Assembly: GCA_944322965.1 (NCBI GenBank)
Contig: CALUQR010000003.1
Location: 245,189 to 309,188 of the forward strand
Length of the DNA stretch: 64,000 nucleotides
Reading direction: 5' to 3'
Source: Vulcanimicrobiota bacterium
GTDB taxonomy: Bacteria; Vulcanimicrobiota; Xenobia; Xenobiales; Xenobiaceae
The notes under the pieces are model-generated. The model was given only the letters and a program-made list of their open reading frames with translations. It searched no databases and was not told where the DNA came from. Shown in pieces: positions 1 through 8,455 of this stretch (within the stretch, counting starts at the first letter, position 1; each line of letters begins with the position of its first letter). The translations under genes were made by a program, and so were the position numbers.

Positions 1-31
1 CTCACTCCCTCGTCTAGGAGACCGAGACAAT

Positions 32-79
32 AAAAAAACGGGCCTTTTGTAGGAAGATCACGTTCCTTCAAACGCCCGT
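32..79 (-). terminator. Rho-independent terminator of tRNA-Trp
   Basis: Read on the minus strand, a 6-bp arm ACGGGC (74-79) pairs with GCCCGT (38-43) and is followed at once by a run of seven T (A-run at 32-38 on the plus strand). It begins 5 nt past the CCA end of the tRNA, so it most likely ends that transcript. The loop is long (about 30 nt) but contains GGAA/TTCC that could extend the stem. Confidence 0.75.
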
Positions 80-83
80 CTTA

Positions 84-159
84 TGGCAGGGGCAGCAGGA
101 CTCGAACCCGCGACCTACGGTTTTGGAGACCGTCGCTCTACCAACTAAACTATACCCCT
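84..159 (-). tRNA. trnW: tRNA-Trp (anticodon CCA)
   Basis: The minus strand gives a full 76-nt cloverleaf. The seven-pair acceptor stem is 153-159 with 88-94, including one T-G pair. The discriminator G is at 87 and an encoded CCA is at 84-86. The anticodon arm has loop CTCCAAA with anticodon CCA (plus-strand 124-126), so the tRNA reads UGG. The T arm contains GGTTCGAGTCC. It has its own promoter upstream and a terminator directly downstream, so it is a single-gene transcript. The CCA tail is encoded in the DNA. Confidence 0.95.
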
Positions 160-190
160 TGGTCAGTAAGCGTAACACTTACCGGGTAGT

Positions 191-218
191 ATTGTAACCG
201 CTCCTATCTTTTTGTCAA
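191..218 (-). promoter_or_regulatory. Sigma-70 promoter of tRNA-Trp
   Basis: On the minus strand a perfect -35 TTGACA (213-218) is followed, 16 nt on, by a -10 TACAAT (191-196). The tRNA 5' end lies about 30 nt downstream, a normal leader length. This is the clearest housekeeping promoter in the window. Confidence 0.8.
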
Positions 219-390
219 GCCCTCCCGCTAGCGCAGAGGCCAGCTAGGAACAAGATTGTTATTTTTTAGACGGTCCCCCTTTATATCCCCTTAGAGACGC
301 CAGGAGAAGCCGAACGAATGGCCAATTTTTAGAGGCGGTTTTTTTAAAAGTAGTTTCGACTCTGAGCAAATAAGCGGAGGCTCACTGCTA

Positions 391-954
391 ATGAAAATAG
401 ATGCTGAACGTGGTAGGCGTCGCCTAACGGACAAGCAAGCGGAGATTATGAATTTTATAGCTAGCTCCATCCTAGAGCGCAGCTTCCCTCCCTCCATTAG
501 AGAGATCGGAGAGGCGGTAGGCCTCTCCTCCAGTTCAAGCGTCCACAATCATCTTTGTTTCTTAGAGAGACACAAATATATCCGCCGAGCTAAGAATAAG
601 CCCCGCTCTATAGAGGTCGTCGATTGGGATAAAACCCAAAGGGAGCAGGTCATGCTCCATCTCAGAGTGCGCCGCCCCCTGGAAGACCAGCTCCAGGAGA
701 CGGACCATACTTTGAGCCTCTCTAGCGACTTAGTAGACGACCCCCAATCCTTCGTCTTAGAGGTCGACCGCGACTATCCCCAGCTCTTCATTAGGCGGGG
801 CGACTGGCTAGTCCTAGCTCCGGGGGGAACCCCCAAAGCGGGCTACGTCAGCCTCCTACGCCGCCAGCACACCCTCCATCTAGCGGTCTGGGAGGACTCG
901 CTAGCGGAGGAGGGCTTTTTGGGGAGGATGATCCTCCTAGTGCGCCATCCCTAA
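391..954 (+). CDS. lexA: LexA-like repressor lacking autoproteolysis residues
   Basis: 187 residues. Residues 11-75 are a LexA-type winged helix: LTDKQAEIMNFI, then PSIREIGEAVGLSS as recognition helix region. The C-terminal half aligns with the S24 peptidase fold through the LEV...GDWLVL block, which matches the R-V-x-G-x-S-M...DGDL-V core of true LexA. The catalytic Ser position reads Arg-Asp-Tyr and the Lys general-base region reads HTLHLAVWED. No Ala-Gly cleavage pair is seen near residues 85-95. It probably binds DNA but should not self-cleave with RecA. The start is ATG with GGAGG ten bases upstream. It stands alone, divergent from tRNA-Trp. True LexA could be elsewhere; cyanobacterial LexA shows similar losses. 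Confidence 0.8.
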   Translation: MKIDAERGRRRLTDKQAEIMNFIASSILERSFPPSIREIGEAVGLSSSSSVHNHLCFLERHKYIRRAKNKPRSIEVVDWDKTQREQVMLHLRVRRPLEDQLQETDHTLSLSSDLVDDPQSFVLEVDRDYPQLFIRRGDWLVLAPGGTPKAGYVSLLRRQHTLHLAVWEDSLAEEGFLGRMILLVRHP

Positions 955-984
955 GGGACTTAAAGGGCGGGCGCTATTAAGCTC

Positions 985-1773
985 CTAGGGACGCTCTTCG
1001 TTGGTAATAGTAATTAAGCACTCGTGCTGCAGAGTCTCAGAGGGCAACTCTAAGGTGGCCCGCAGCGTCTGCTCACCCAGGGCGATAGCCTTAAAGTAGC
1101 CGGGCGTAGGATAGGAGCCGGGGCTCTTATCGTGTTCATAATCGCGCCTAGCCTCAATCAGCTCTTCCGTCTCTACTGTGACGAAGTTCACAAAGCTAGT
1201 GACGTCGTAATCGTAGGCCTTGTCGGAGGGCGTTAAGCTTAACCCTACCCAGAAATCCTGGCCGGGGGCCAGCGTGTAGTTTTTGGGGAGGATAGCAAAG
1301 GTAACTTCGCCAGGTACGACCTCTACGATCTCGGGATCCTCCACCACGACCTGGTATTGGCGCTGCCAGTCTATCTCATTCCAGCCGATAGAGAGTAAGC
1401 GCTCTTGCTCTTGGTTCTGACTCGTCTTAGCCAGATCGAAGTAGGCGGCCGTAACCCCAGTAGCCGCTAAGGGTACGCCGCTGACGGTAATGTGGCCGTC
1501 GACGCTGGCCATATTGTTGTGCTTGGGATCGTAGGCCTTACTCACAAAGACGATATGCCCGTCCTTATCAGTAAAGCTATATTGGATGCGATCGACATCC
1601 TTGGAGATGAGGGTCCTAGGGGCTACGCCCTCTAAGACGTACTTAAAGGTGACGCTACCCGTAGGCGGATAATAAGCGTCGTCATCGTCGCTGCAGCCGG
1701 CCGCAACCAGCCCCAGGGCTAAAGTAGCCGTCAAGGCCAAAGAAAGCTTAGCAAAAGGGTATAACTTATTCAT
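985..1773 (-). CDS. Lipoprotein, paralogue of the one at 4662
   Basis: 262 residues of unknown function. Residues 1-27 are a lipoprotein signal peptide with lipobox LVAAGC, so the mature protein starts at Cys27, followed by an acidic SDDDD stretch that suggests outer-membrane or surface sorting. The rest looks all-beta. The middle shares a pattern with the plus-strand lipoprotein at 4662: (L/I)(A/S)AT.(V/M)TA.Y(F/Y)D, then a Trp-containing stretch, then YTL.PGQ. This indicates a common ancestor and an immunoglobulin-like or carbohydrate-binding-like fold is possible. It is monocistronic and convergent with lexA. No function can be assigned. Confidence 0.75.
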   Translation of the reverse strand: MNKLYPFAKLSLALTATLALGLVAAGCSDDDDAYYPPTGSVTFKYVLEGVAPRTLISKDVDRIQYSFTDKDGHIVFVSKAYDPKHNNMASVDGHITVSGVPLAATGVTAAYFDLAKTSQNQEQERLLSIGWNEIDWQRQYQVVVEDPEIVEVVPGEVTFAILPKNYTLAPGQDFWVGLSLTPSDKAYDYDVTSFVNFVTVETEELIEARRDYEHDKSPGSYPTPGYFKAIALGEQTLRATLELPSETLQHECLITITNEERP

Positions 1774-2098
1774 AAGGGGGGACCTTTTCCCACACTCCTC
1801 TATTTCCTGTTCCGTCGACCCCTCTCCCTTTAGGAAAGATTTAAGTAGGGCCGACGCCCCCTTTAGAGCCTAAATCTCGCCCCTTGGTGCGCCCTCGCCT
1901 AAAGAATATTTATTACCCTCTGACTACGACCATTTTTAGTAATGATTATTATTTTTAATAATATTTTCAGCCTTTTTTCTCCACACTTTACATCTAAAAC
2001 AAGGCAGGGTATCGCGCCAGGGATGCGGAAGGCAGGCCCACCAGCTCCCCCGCCCACCGCTGTGGGGAGGGTGGGGAGATTAAATGAGAAGGTAGACA
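1774..2098. other. Divergent intergenic region, lipoprotein / preT
   Basis: About 325 nt between divergent genes, with GC falling sharply at 1900-1980. The AT-rich part holds the inverted repeat ATTATT/AATAAT around 1946-1963, a plausible operator or promoter zone for preT. Short ORFs on both strands here lack codon bias and ribosome sites, and I do not call them. preT is preceded by a GAGAAGG-type Shine-Dalgarno. Confidence 0.5.
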
Positions 2099-3325
2099 AT
2101 GACGAGGAAATATACCGAGGAACTTGAGCGCGGCTATACGGCCCTGACCGTCATGGAGGAGGCTCAGCGCTGCCTGCTCTGCCACGACGCTCCCTGCACC
2201 CAGGCCTGCCCGGCGGGCACCGATCCCGGGCGCTTCATTCGCAGCGTCCGCTTCCGCAATTTTAAAGGCGCCGCGGAGACGATCCGCGAGAATAACGCCC
2301 TGGGAGCCATCTGTGCTAGAGTCTGCCCCACGGAGAGATATTGCCAGAAGGGTTGTTCGCGCTGCGGCATCGATAAGCCCATCGATATTGGGGGTATCCA
2401 GCGCTTCGTAACCGATTTTGAAGCCCAGACGGGGATGGAAATTTTAAAAGCCGGTCCCGAGAATGGTCTGACGGTAGCTATCGTAGGCAGCGGCCCCTCC
2501 GCCCTGCAAGCGGCGGCCACCCTGCGCGCTTTGGGCTATGGGGTAGAGATCTTTGAAGCTCAGGAGAAGGCGGGCGGCTATCTGCGCTACGGTATCCCCG
2601 AGTATCGCCTGCCCGAGGCGGTCTTAGAGCACGAGCTCAGTTTAATTGAGAAGTTGGGGGTCAAGTTCCAATTTAAGACTAAGGTCGGTCAAGATATTAG
2701 CTTAGCAGAGCTCAAAGAGCGCTATGCGGCCGTCCTCTTAGCTATTGGCGCCAGTCAAGCCAAGATGTTAGATCTCTTCCGCGATAACGATCGCGTAGAG
2801 AGCGCGGTCTCCTTCTTAGCTCGGGTCCGTCAGAATCACGGCCAGATCGATCTCCCCTCCAACGTCTTAGTCATTGGCGGCGGCGACGTGGCTATGGACG
2901 TCTCCACTACCTTAAAGATGTTGGGCGTCAAGAATGTGACCGACGTCGTCTACGAGGAGTTCTGCGAGTTCTTAGCCTCCGAGAAGGAGTTGCGCGGGGC
3001 CCAGGAGTTGGGCGTGACTATTATCGACGGTTACGTTCCCACCGAGTGTCGCGAAGGGGTAGTTACCTTCAAGCATCGCCATATCGACAGCCAATTGACG
3101 ATCACCGTGGAGAAGATCATCCTGGCCGTCGGTCAGCAAGTAGAGGCCGCTAACTTAGAGTTGCCCTTAGTCAAGAACGAAGTGGAGTTCGAAGGCTACC
3201 AGGCCGATACGAAAGTCTTCGTTACGGGCGATATCGCTCATGGCGACAAGACCGTCGTCTGGGCGGTTAAGAAGGGCCGGGAAGCGGCGATGGCCATTCA
3301 CCAGAGCTTGGGAGGCAAAGCGTAA
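2099..3325 (+). CDS. preT: NAD-dependent dihydropyrimidine dehydrogenase, PreT subunit
   Basis: 408 residues, normal for the family. An N-terminal Cys-rich domain (LCLLCHDAPC..ACPAG about 22-40, and C.RVCP...CQKGCSRC about 70-92) binds two [4Fe-4S] clusters, as in GltD-type oxidoreductases. The first dinucleotide fold starts at GSGPSALQAA (about 128) for FAD, and the second at GGGDVAMD (about 261) for NAD(P)H. It passes electrons from NADH to PreA for reduction of uracil and thymine to dihydropyrimidines, or the reverse. Its stop codon abuts the preA ATG with no gap, so the two are translationally coupled. GltD-like proteins are the main alternative, but the PreA partner settles it. Confidence 0.92.
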   Translation: MTRKYTEELERGYTALTVMEEAQRCLLCHDAPCTQACPAGTDPGRFIRSVRFRNFKGAAETIRENNALGAICARVCPTERYCQKGCSRCGIDKPIDIGGIQRFVTDFEAQTGMEILKAGPENGLTVAIVGSGPSALQAAATLRALGYGVEIFEAQEKAGGYLRYGIPEYRLPEAVLEHELSLIEKLGVKFQFKTKVGQDISLAELKERYAAVLLAIGASQAKMLDLFRDNDRVESAVSFLARVRQNHGQIDLPSNVLVIGGGDVAMDVSTTLKMLGVKNVTDVVYEEFCEFLASEKELRGAQELGVTIIDGYVPTECREGVVTFKHRHIDSQLTITVEKIILAVGQQVEAANLELPLVKNEVEFEGYQADTKVFVTGDIAHGDKTVVWAVKKGREAAMAIHQSLGGKA

Positions 3326-4567
3326 ATGATTAACAAAGATTTATCCGTTGAGTTTTTGGGAGTCCACTTTGAGAACCCCTTCTGTCTCTCATCCTCCCCG
3401 GTGGGCAATTGCTACGATATGTGCAAGAAGGCCTACGACTGCGGTTGGGGCGGCGTCGTCTTTAAGACTATCGGTCCCAAGCACTTTTTGATCGACGAGG
3501 TCTCCCCCCGTTTCGACGCCTTGACTAAAGAGGCCACCCCCTTCGTGGGCTTTAAAAATATGGAGCAGATCGCCGAGCACTCCTTAGAGGAGAATTTGGC
3601 CGACCTGCGCCGCTTGAAGGCCGAGTATCCCCACAAGGTGCTCATCGCCTCCATTATGGGCACTAACGAAGAGGACTGGACGGAGCTGGCTCGCTTAGTG
3701 GAAGAGGCGGGCGCGGACATGATCGAGATGAACCTCTCCTGTCCCCAGATGACCTCCCACGCCATGGGTTCCGACGTAGGCGCCAATCCGGAGCTGTGCA
3801 AGAAGTACTGCGCGGCGGTCAAGCGGGGCTCCAAGTTGCCCATGTTAGCTAAGATGACCCCCAATATTACCGATATGGTCCCGGTGGCTAAGGCCTGCTT
3901 AGAGGGCGGCGCGGACGGTATTGCGGCTATCAATACTATTAAGTCCATCGTCAACCTCGACTTACAGCGCTATATCGGCCTGCCCATTATTAATGGCAAG
4001 TCCTCTATCTCCGGTTACTCCGGTAAGGCGGTTAAACCCGTAGCCCTGCGCTTTATCCAGCAGTTGCGCTCCGGGATTAAGGATCTGCCTATCTCCGGTA
4101 TTGGCGGCATCGAGACTTGGGAGGATGCGGCGGAATTTATCCTCTTAGGGGCGACTACCTTGCAAGTGACCACCTCCATTATGCAATACGGTTACCGCGT
4201 AGTGGAAGATATGAAGAACGGCCTCATGCACTATATGGAAGAGCAGGGCGTCGATCGCCTCCAGGATCTGGTAGGTCGAGCCAACCCCAACCTCATCCCC
4301 GCTGAGGAGTTAGATCGCGACTATATCGTCTATCCTAAGATCGACGAAGAGAAGTGCATCGGTTGCGGCCGCTGCTACATCTCCTGCTACGACGGCGCCC
4401 ACCAGGCCATGATCTGGAATGAGGCTAAGCGCCGCCCCGACTGCGACCACGAAAAGTGCGTGGGCTGCCACCTCTGCCTCTTAGTCTGCCCGGTGAAGGC
4501 CATTAGCGCGGGCGAAGTAGTTATGAAGCCCGGCCGCCAGGGCGATCCGGCTAGTAAAGTTATCTAG
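3326..4567 (+). CDS. preA: NAD-dependent dihydropyrimidine dehydrogenase, PreA subunit
   Basis: 413 residues. Residues about 1-330 form a dihydroorotate-dehydrogenase-like FMN barrel with the conserved EMNLSCP active-site loop (about 133-139) and K-M-TPNITD. Residues about 340-395 carry two ferredoxin [4Fe-4S] motifs, [11 protein letters not shown] and [11 protein letters not shown] followed by P. With PreT it forms the pyrimidine reductase that starts reductive uracil/thymine catabolism. No dihydropyrimidinase or ureidopropionase gene is in the window, so the rest of the pathway must lie elsewhere or be absent. Length and domain order match E. coli PreA. Confidence 0.93.
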   Translation: MINKDLSVEFLGVHFENPFCLSSSPVGNCYDMCKKAYDCGWGGVVFKTIGPKHFLIDEVSPRFDALTKEATPFVGFKNMEQIAEHSLEENLADLRRLKAEYPHKVLIASIMGTNEEDWTELARLVEEAGADMIEMNLSCPQMTSHAMGSDVGANPELCKKYCAAVKRGSKLPMLAKMTPNITDMVPVAKACLEGGADGIAAINTIKSIVNLDLQRYIGLPIINGKSSISGYSGKAVKPVALRFIQQLRSGIKDLPISGIGGIETWEDAAEFILLGATTLQVTTSIMQYGYRVVEDMKNGLMHYMEEQGVDRLQDLVGRANPNLIPAEELDRDYIVYPKIDEEKCIGCGRCYISCYDGAHQAMIWNEAKRRPDCDHEKCVGCHLCLLVCPVKAISAGEVVMKPGRQGDPASKVI

Positions 4568-4600
4568 CCTTCTTAAGGGTCCCCCTCCACGCTAGAGACA

Positions 4601-4656
4601 AAGCGCCTCCTCCTTAAGTATTCTTAAGTTATAGCTGACTTACAAAGGAGGCGCTT
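4601..4656 (+). promoter_or_regulatory. Inverted repeat burying the Shine-Dalgarno of the 4662 gene
   Basis: An 11-bp perfect inverted repeat: AAGCGCCTCCT at 4601-4611 and AGGAGGCGCTT at 4646-4656. The right arm contains the whole ribosome-binding site GGAGG (4647-4651), ten bases ahead of the ATG at 4662. The loop holds CTTAAGTATTCTTAAG, which can form a second small stem. If transcribed, the RNA would mask the ribosome site. It could also act as an attenuator after preA, though no T-run follows. Confidence 0.5.
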
Positions 4657-4661
4657 ACAAG

Positions 4662-5429
4662 ATGGCTAGACGCTCTCTATCCCTTGGGGTTTGGTTGATA
4701 TTTTTAAGTCTCTTCGTCTTAAACCTAGGAGGCTGCGGCTCTTCGGGGTCGACTAATACCGCCCACTTTCCCTCTAAGGAGACTTTAGGTAAGGTCAGTA
4801 TTACCTATTTGACCTCCAGTTTACCCTCTTTCCCTAACGATCCGGGCTTACAAGTAGCTAGCGTCAGCTTCTCCTTTAGCGGCTTAGAGGGGGGTAAAGC
4901 CTATACTACCGCCCCTACTCAAAAGTATCTTTTAGACTTTGAGGACAGCAACCGCTACCAATTAGATCTCTTAGATATTCCCATTTCCGCCACCCAGATG
5001 ACGGCCGTCTACTATGACGCCCAGGGCTTAATGGTAGCGGCCGGGGTAGAAGATCTCCTCTGGGAGGAGGGAAACTGTTATACGGCCCAGGTAGCCGATC
5101 CCATTATTACCTCTTTAGAGGGGGCTACGGCCAGTTTAGTAGCTAGTAAGTATACCCTCTATCCGGGCCAAGAGACCTTTTTAACGTATACCGTCACCCC
5201 TCAAGAGTATGCGCCCATCGCTTTAAGCGTCTTTGCTACTTATACGCAGATCGATAATAATATCTTACCTACTTTAGGCGAGCCCCAAGAGCGCGTAGGG
5301 GGCGAAGTGGGAGTAGTCCCCCAGCCTACGGCCTCCGCTACTACCCACTGGGGTTCATTGCCCGCCTCCTGCGACCCTATTGAAGTGATTGACGGCCCGG
5401 AGCCCCAGCCCGATCCCTCCCAAAGCTAG
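4662..5429 (+). CDS. Lipoprotein, ends at an in-frame amber codon
   Basis: 255 residues. The signal peptide ends in lipobox LGGC (Cys25), followed by GSSGSTN. The mature part resembles the 985-1773 lipoprotein: SATQMTAVYYDAQG, then CYTAQV, then YTLYPGQ near 160-170. The reading frame stops at TAG (5427-5429), but the same frame stays open for another 341 codons to 6455 and repeats the CYAQV..EGAT..AASKY..PG pattern. So either this is a natural single-domain protein like its 262-residue paralogue, or the front of a two-domain protein cut by a nonsense change. Function unknown; surface-exposed beta-rich lipoprotein is inferred. Confidence 0.7.
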   Translation: MARRSLSLGVWLIFLSLFVLNLGGCGSSGSTNTAHFPSKETLGKVSITYLTSSLPSFPNDPGLQVASVSFSFSGLEGGKAYTTAPTQKYLLDFEDSNRYQLDLLDIPISATQMTAVYYDAQGLMVAAGVEDLLWEEGNCYTAQVADPIITSLEGATASLVASKYTLYPGQETFLTYTVTPQEYAPIALSVFATYTQIDNNILPTLGEPQERVGGEVGVVPQPTASATTHWGSLPASCDPIEVIDGPEPQPDPSQS

Positions 5430-6455
5430 GGGCGGCCCCAATTAATTATCGTTCGCGACCAGATTGAGGGCCAGGAGGTCAAAGTCTTTGAGGACCTGCC
5501 CGCCGACTATCGCAATGAAGATTGGGACTACGACAGCGCCGCCGTCGAGGCCCAAGGGGGCTCTATCCTCCACTACCTGACGGGAGGCCAAAATACCCAG
5601 TATTCGACGCTTATCGCCAATGTCTACTCCCCTACCCCGACCTTTAGGGAGCCGGAGATAGCTATTGTATCTCCAGTTCCTGGTGAGCACCCTGAGTACA
5701 GGCCGGCCGTCCACGGCCAACCCTTTAAGGCCTACTGGTCTTACCCTGAGGCCCAGCCCGATTCGGGAGCCCCCGCCCCCCAAGAGGTGACCGAGCAAGT
5801 AGAGTGGCATTTAGAGCGTTTGACGGGCGTCCCCCAAGAATCCGCAGACTGTTATGCCCAAGTCAAATGGGAGGGAGCCACCCTCTATGCAGCTAGTAAG
5901 TATATAGAACCAGGTCTGGGCAATGGTAGACTTTTCCAAGGGATCTACCAAGTCTCCGCCACCTATCAATCCCAAGATACCCTTTACCTTTCCAATACCC
6001 TCAACTGCCTAGTCGCCTTAGGAGGCAGCACAATTAAGCTACGCGCTTATCACCAAGATGGGACTCAACTCGATACCTATGAGGATGGTGATGAGGTACT
6101 AGTCCGTGAACCAGAGCGCCTAACTCTCCGCTTTGCCAACTATTATGACTATAGTGAAGTAGGAGAGTGGAGTCTCTACACTGAACCTGACTTCATGGAG
6201 GAGTGGTTTCAAGAGAACGATAACCCCAGGCTGGCGATACGTGATGAAGAGGATAAACGCTACTGCACCCTCTTAGAACCCCTGAAGAGCAACGCCTACC
6301 CCGTAGACGTGGGCTCACCAGAGTGGCCCGAATCGTTGAGGAGTGTATATATTACAACAGATCCAAGTGACCCGCTCGCCGAGCGCTTCGGCTCATCCAG
6401 TTATTGCTCATCCAGTTTTTATAGTACATTTTTCTTCCACTTTTCTTTTAGATAG
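5430..6455 (+). pseudogene. In-frame continuation of the lipoprotein after TAG
   Basis: 341 further codons with no stop lie in exactly the same frame as the gene at 4662. No ATG start with a ribosome site is seen in the first 119 codons; a GTG at 5787 is the first usable alternative (giving 222 residues) but its AAGAG is a weak site. Residues decoded around 5845-5930 (CYAQVKWEGATLYAASKY, then PG) echo the first domain, which suggests tandem domain duplication. From about 5880 the base composition falls and codons such as AGG, AGA and CCA appear more often than in neighbours. The C terminus is a Ser/Phe-rich tail of odd composition. It is either decayed, read through, or a second gene with an unusual start. 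Confidence 0.55.
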
Positions 6456-6470
6456 TAGACGACCCCTATT

Positions 6471-6505
6471 AAATAATCCCGCCCCCGCAGGGGGCGGGAT
6501 TATTT
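6471..6505. terminator. Bidirectional terminator between convergent genes
   Basis: A perfect 16-bp stem (6471-6486 with 6490-6505) with loop GCA. The arms have a GC core CCCGCCCCC/GGGGGCGGG flanked by AAATAAT/ATTATTT, so both strands have a T-rich tail after the GC stem. It sits between the lipoprotein frame ending at 6455 and the LCP gene ending at 6517. Confidence 0.88.
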
Positions 6506-6516
6506 ATTTACCTGAT

Positions 6517-8325
6517 CTACTCTAAGTCGACTACCGCCGGGGCGGGAGCGGGGGTAGAGTCTCCGCTCTCGGGGACTTCCACAGCCGGGGGCGGCGGGGC
6601 CTCCGGGGCGGGTTCGGGAGCGGCCTGGGGGTACTCCGTCTCCTCAAAGCTAGAGCCTGGAGAGGGGGCGGACTCCGCCTCCGGAGCGGGAGCGGGCTGG
6701 GCCTCTACGGGGGCGGAAGCGGGCTCCTCCGGGGCGGCTGGACCCTCCCCTTCACTCTGGGGGTGAGAGGGGGCGGCCTCTTCTCCTGGGGAAGCGCTCT
6801 CAGACTGCGCCGCCTCTCCCTCAGCGGGCGCTTCCTCCCCTTCCGAGACGTATTGGGGGGGCGCAAACTCCGGGGTAGGCGGAGCCTCTAATTGCGGGGG
6901 TTCCTGGTAAGGCTCAGGCTCATAGTAAGGTTCGGGTTCCGGCGAGCTGGGGGGCTGGGGATCGTAAGCGTCATAGTAGTAATTGCGCTCCCGAGGGCTC
7001 TTTAAACTCTGGCCCGCCTGGTAGTCGGCCCGGTCTTGGCCTACGATAATCGTAATATCCGCCTCCCGCTGGTTAGAGGAGAGGGGCTCTACGATATAAT
7101 GGCTGCCAATTAAGGTATGCTCTAAGCTAGAGCGGATGGCGATACTATCTAAATGGTCGTAAATAGTAGTCACTTCATAGGGCTGTTCGGAGACCCCCAA
7201 CTTGACCACCTTAAAGCCCTCCCGGGTCAGATACTCCGCCACCTTGCCCTCTAAGCCCTCTTCGGAGCTGCCATTTAAGACCTCTAAGCGCACGTCGCCC
7301 CGCTGCAAGTTGGAGGGGTCCTTTAAGAGCTCTAAGACGGTCTTCTCATTGACCGGAGCGTAGGGAATAATACAGCTCATACCGTTAATATCGGTATCGT
7401 CGCCTACGATGACCCCGGTCTTCATGCGCTTGCGGTCGAAATCTTTGTAGAGGTAGGTCAAGTCGAGCATATCTAAGAGGCTAAAGTCGGTCTCAATATT
7501 CTGTTTGACAGCCTTGACGATAGATTGGAGACGCAAGACGGCTAAGGGGTCCTTTAAACGCCTAATGACGGCCGCCATCACCTGCTGTTGGCGACGGATA
7601 CGACCCCGGTCGCTCTCGGCGTCCATCCGGAAGCGGGCGTAACCTACGGCCTGCTCCCCGCGCAAGAGCTGCTCGCCCGCCTTGAGGTGGATATGCAAGT
7701 TGCCCCAGTTGTCGTCATAATCCATATCCTTTTCCACATCTATCACTAAGCCGCCCAGGGCGTCGACTAACTCCTTAGCTCCCTGGACGCGGATAATGAC
7801 ATAATGCTGGATGGGGACCCCCAAAAAGTCGGAGACTACCTTCTTAGCCAGATCGATACCCCCGTACATGTAAGCGGCGTTGATCTTATCGTAACCGTAG
7901 GCGTCCCCCAAATAGACGTAACAATCGCGAGGGATAGAGACCACATTTAAGGTCTGACCCTTAGAGTCGATAGAGATCACAAAGATGGTATCGGAGCGAG
8001 CCCCTTTACTGTAGGCCATCCCGCGGGAGTCGCGGTTATAATCGATCCCCAGGCAGAGGATATTCATGCGCTCGTTGCCCTTAAAGGCCCGCTCGCCCGA
8101 GAACTCGTTGAGAGTCTTAAAGGCCTCGGAAATGATGCTGGTCGAGCTAAAATCGGCGTCCTGGAGGCGATCGATATAGAGTAGGCCCCCAAAGAGGGCG
8201 GCGATCCCTAAAAGCGCAAAGAAGGTGGAGACGAAGATCATCCGCCCGGCCTTAGGTAGGCGGCAGATCCAGGGCCGGCGCTTTTTTTGGGGGGGAGTCA
8301 GTTGCGGGATGGGAGTCTCGGTCAT
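6517..8325 (-). CDS. LytR-CpsA-Psr (LCP) family cell-wall ligase
   Basis: 602 residues. After a basic cytoplasmic N terminus there is one membrane helix (about 29-51). An extracytoplasmic LCP domain follows (about 85-285): NILCLGID, ARSDTIFVISID, SIPRDCYV, YDKINAAYMYGG and YARFRMDAESDRGRIRRQQ, which contain the Arg and Asp residues that bind the polyprenyl pyrophosphate. A LytR_C domain comes next (about 345-430, RLEVLNGSS...), then a roughly 150-residue Pro/Glu/Ala-rich disordered tail. LCP proteins attach glycopolymers from undecaprenyl carriers to peptidoglycan or protein. The gene is alone on the minus strand, with GGAGG 13 bases before the ATG. The long acidic Pro-rich tail is unusual; it may span the wall or periplasm. 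Confidence 0.88.
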   Translation of the reverse strand: MTETPIPQLTPPQKKRRPWICRLPKAGRMIFVSTFFALLGIAALFGGLLYIDRLQDADFSSTSIISEAFKTLNEFSGERAFKGNERMNILCLGIDYNRDSRGMAYSKGARSDTIFVISIDSKGQTLNVVSIPRDCYVYLGDAYGYDKINAAYMYGGIDLAKKVVSDFLGVPIQHYVIIRVQGAKELVDALGGLVIDVEKDMDYDDNWGNLHIHLKAGEQLLRGEQAVGYARFRMDAESDRGRIRRQQQVMAAVIRRLKDPLAVLRLQSIVKAVKQNIETDFSLLDMLDLTYLYKDFDRKRMKTGVIVGDDTDINGMSCIIPYAPVNEKTVLELLKDPSNLQRGDVRLEVLNGSSEEGLEGKVAEYLTREGFKVVKLGVSEQPYEVTTIYDHLDSIAIRSSLEHTLIGSHYIVEPLSSNQREADITIIVGQDRADYQAGQSLKSPRERNYYYDAYDPQPPSSPEPEPYYEPEPYQEPPQLEAPPTPEFAPPQYVSEGEEAPAEGEAAQSESASPGEEAAPSHPQSEGEGPAAPEEPASAPVEAQPAPAPEAESAPSPGSSFEETEYPQAAPEPAPEAPPPPAVEVPESGDSTPAPAPAVVDLE

Positions 8326-8455
8326 GTAAGTTACAAACCTCCGCTAGCCCCCTTCCTTAGAGGTAGGGAAACTCTTGCTAGCTTTCTACTTTTCAGGCAT
8401 TATAGGCCCAGTTTTCCCTTTTAGTTTCCCCTTTTAGAGAAGAGAAAGTTAAATT

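Noticed and set aside
300..330. SOS box upstream of lexA (CGAACGAATGG)
   Set aside because: Only the left half resembles a CGAAC half-site; no symmetric right half.
1899..2185. Several short frames in the 1774-2098 gap
   Set aside because: They overlap on both strands, have no Shine-Dalgarno or codon bias, and read Pro-rich from GC-rich sequence.
4117..4305. Short plus frame inside preA
   Set aside because: Shadow of preA with Gly/Arg-rich translation.
5442..5810. 122-residue minus-strand frame over the lipoprotein continuation
   Set aside because: It is the shadow of an open plus frame with matching domain repeat; no ribosome site.
4662..6455. Pyrrolysine or other TAG recoding
   Set aside because: Neighbouring genes end normally with TAG, and there is no sign of pylT or a recoding element.
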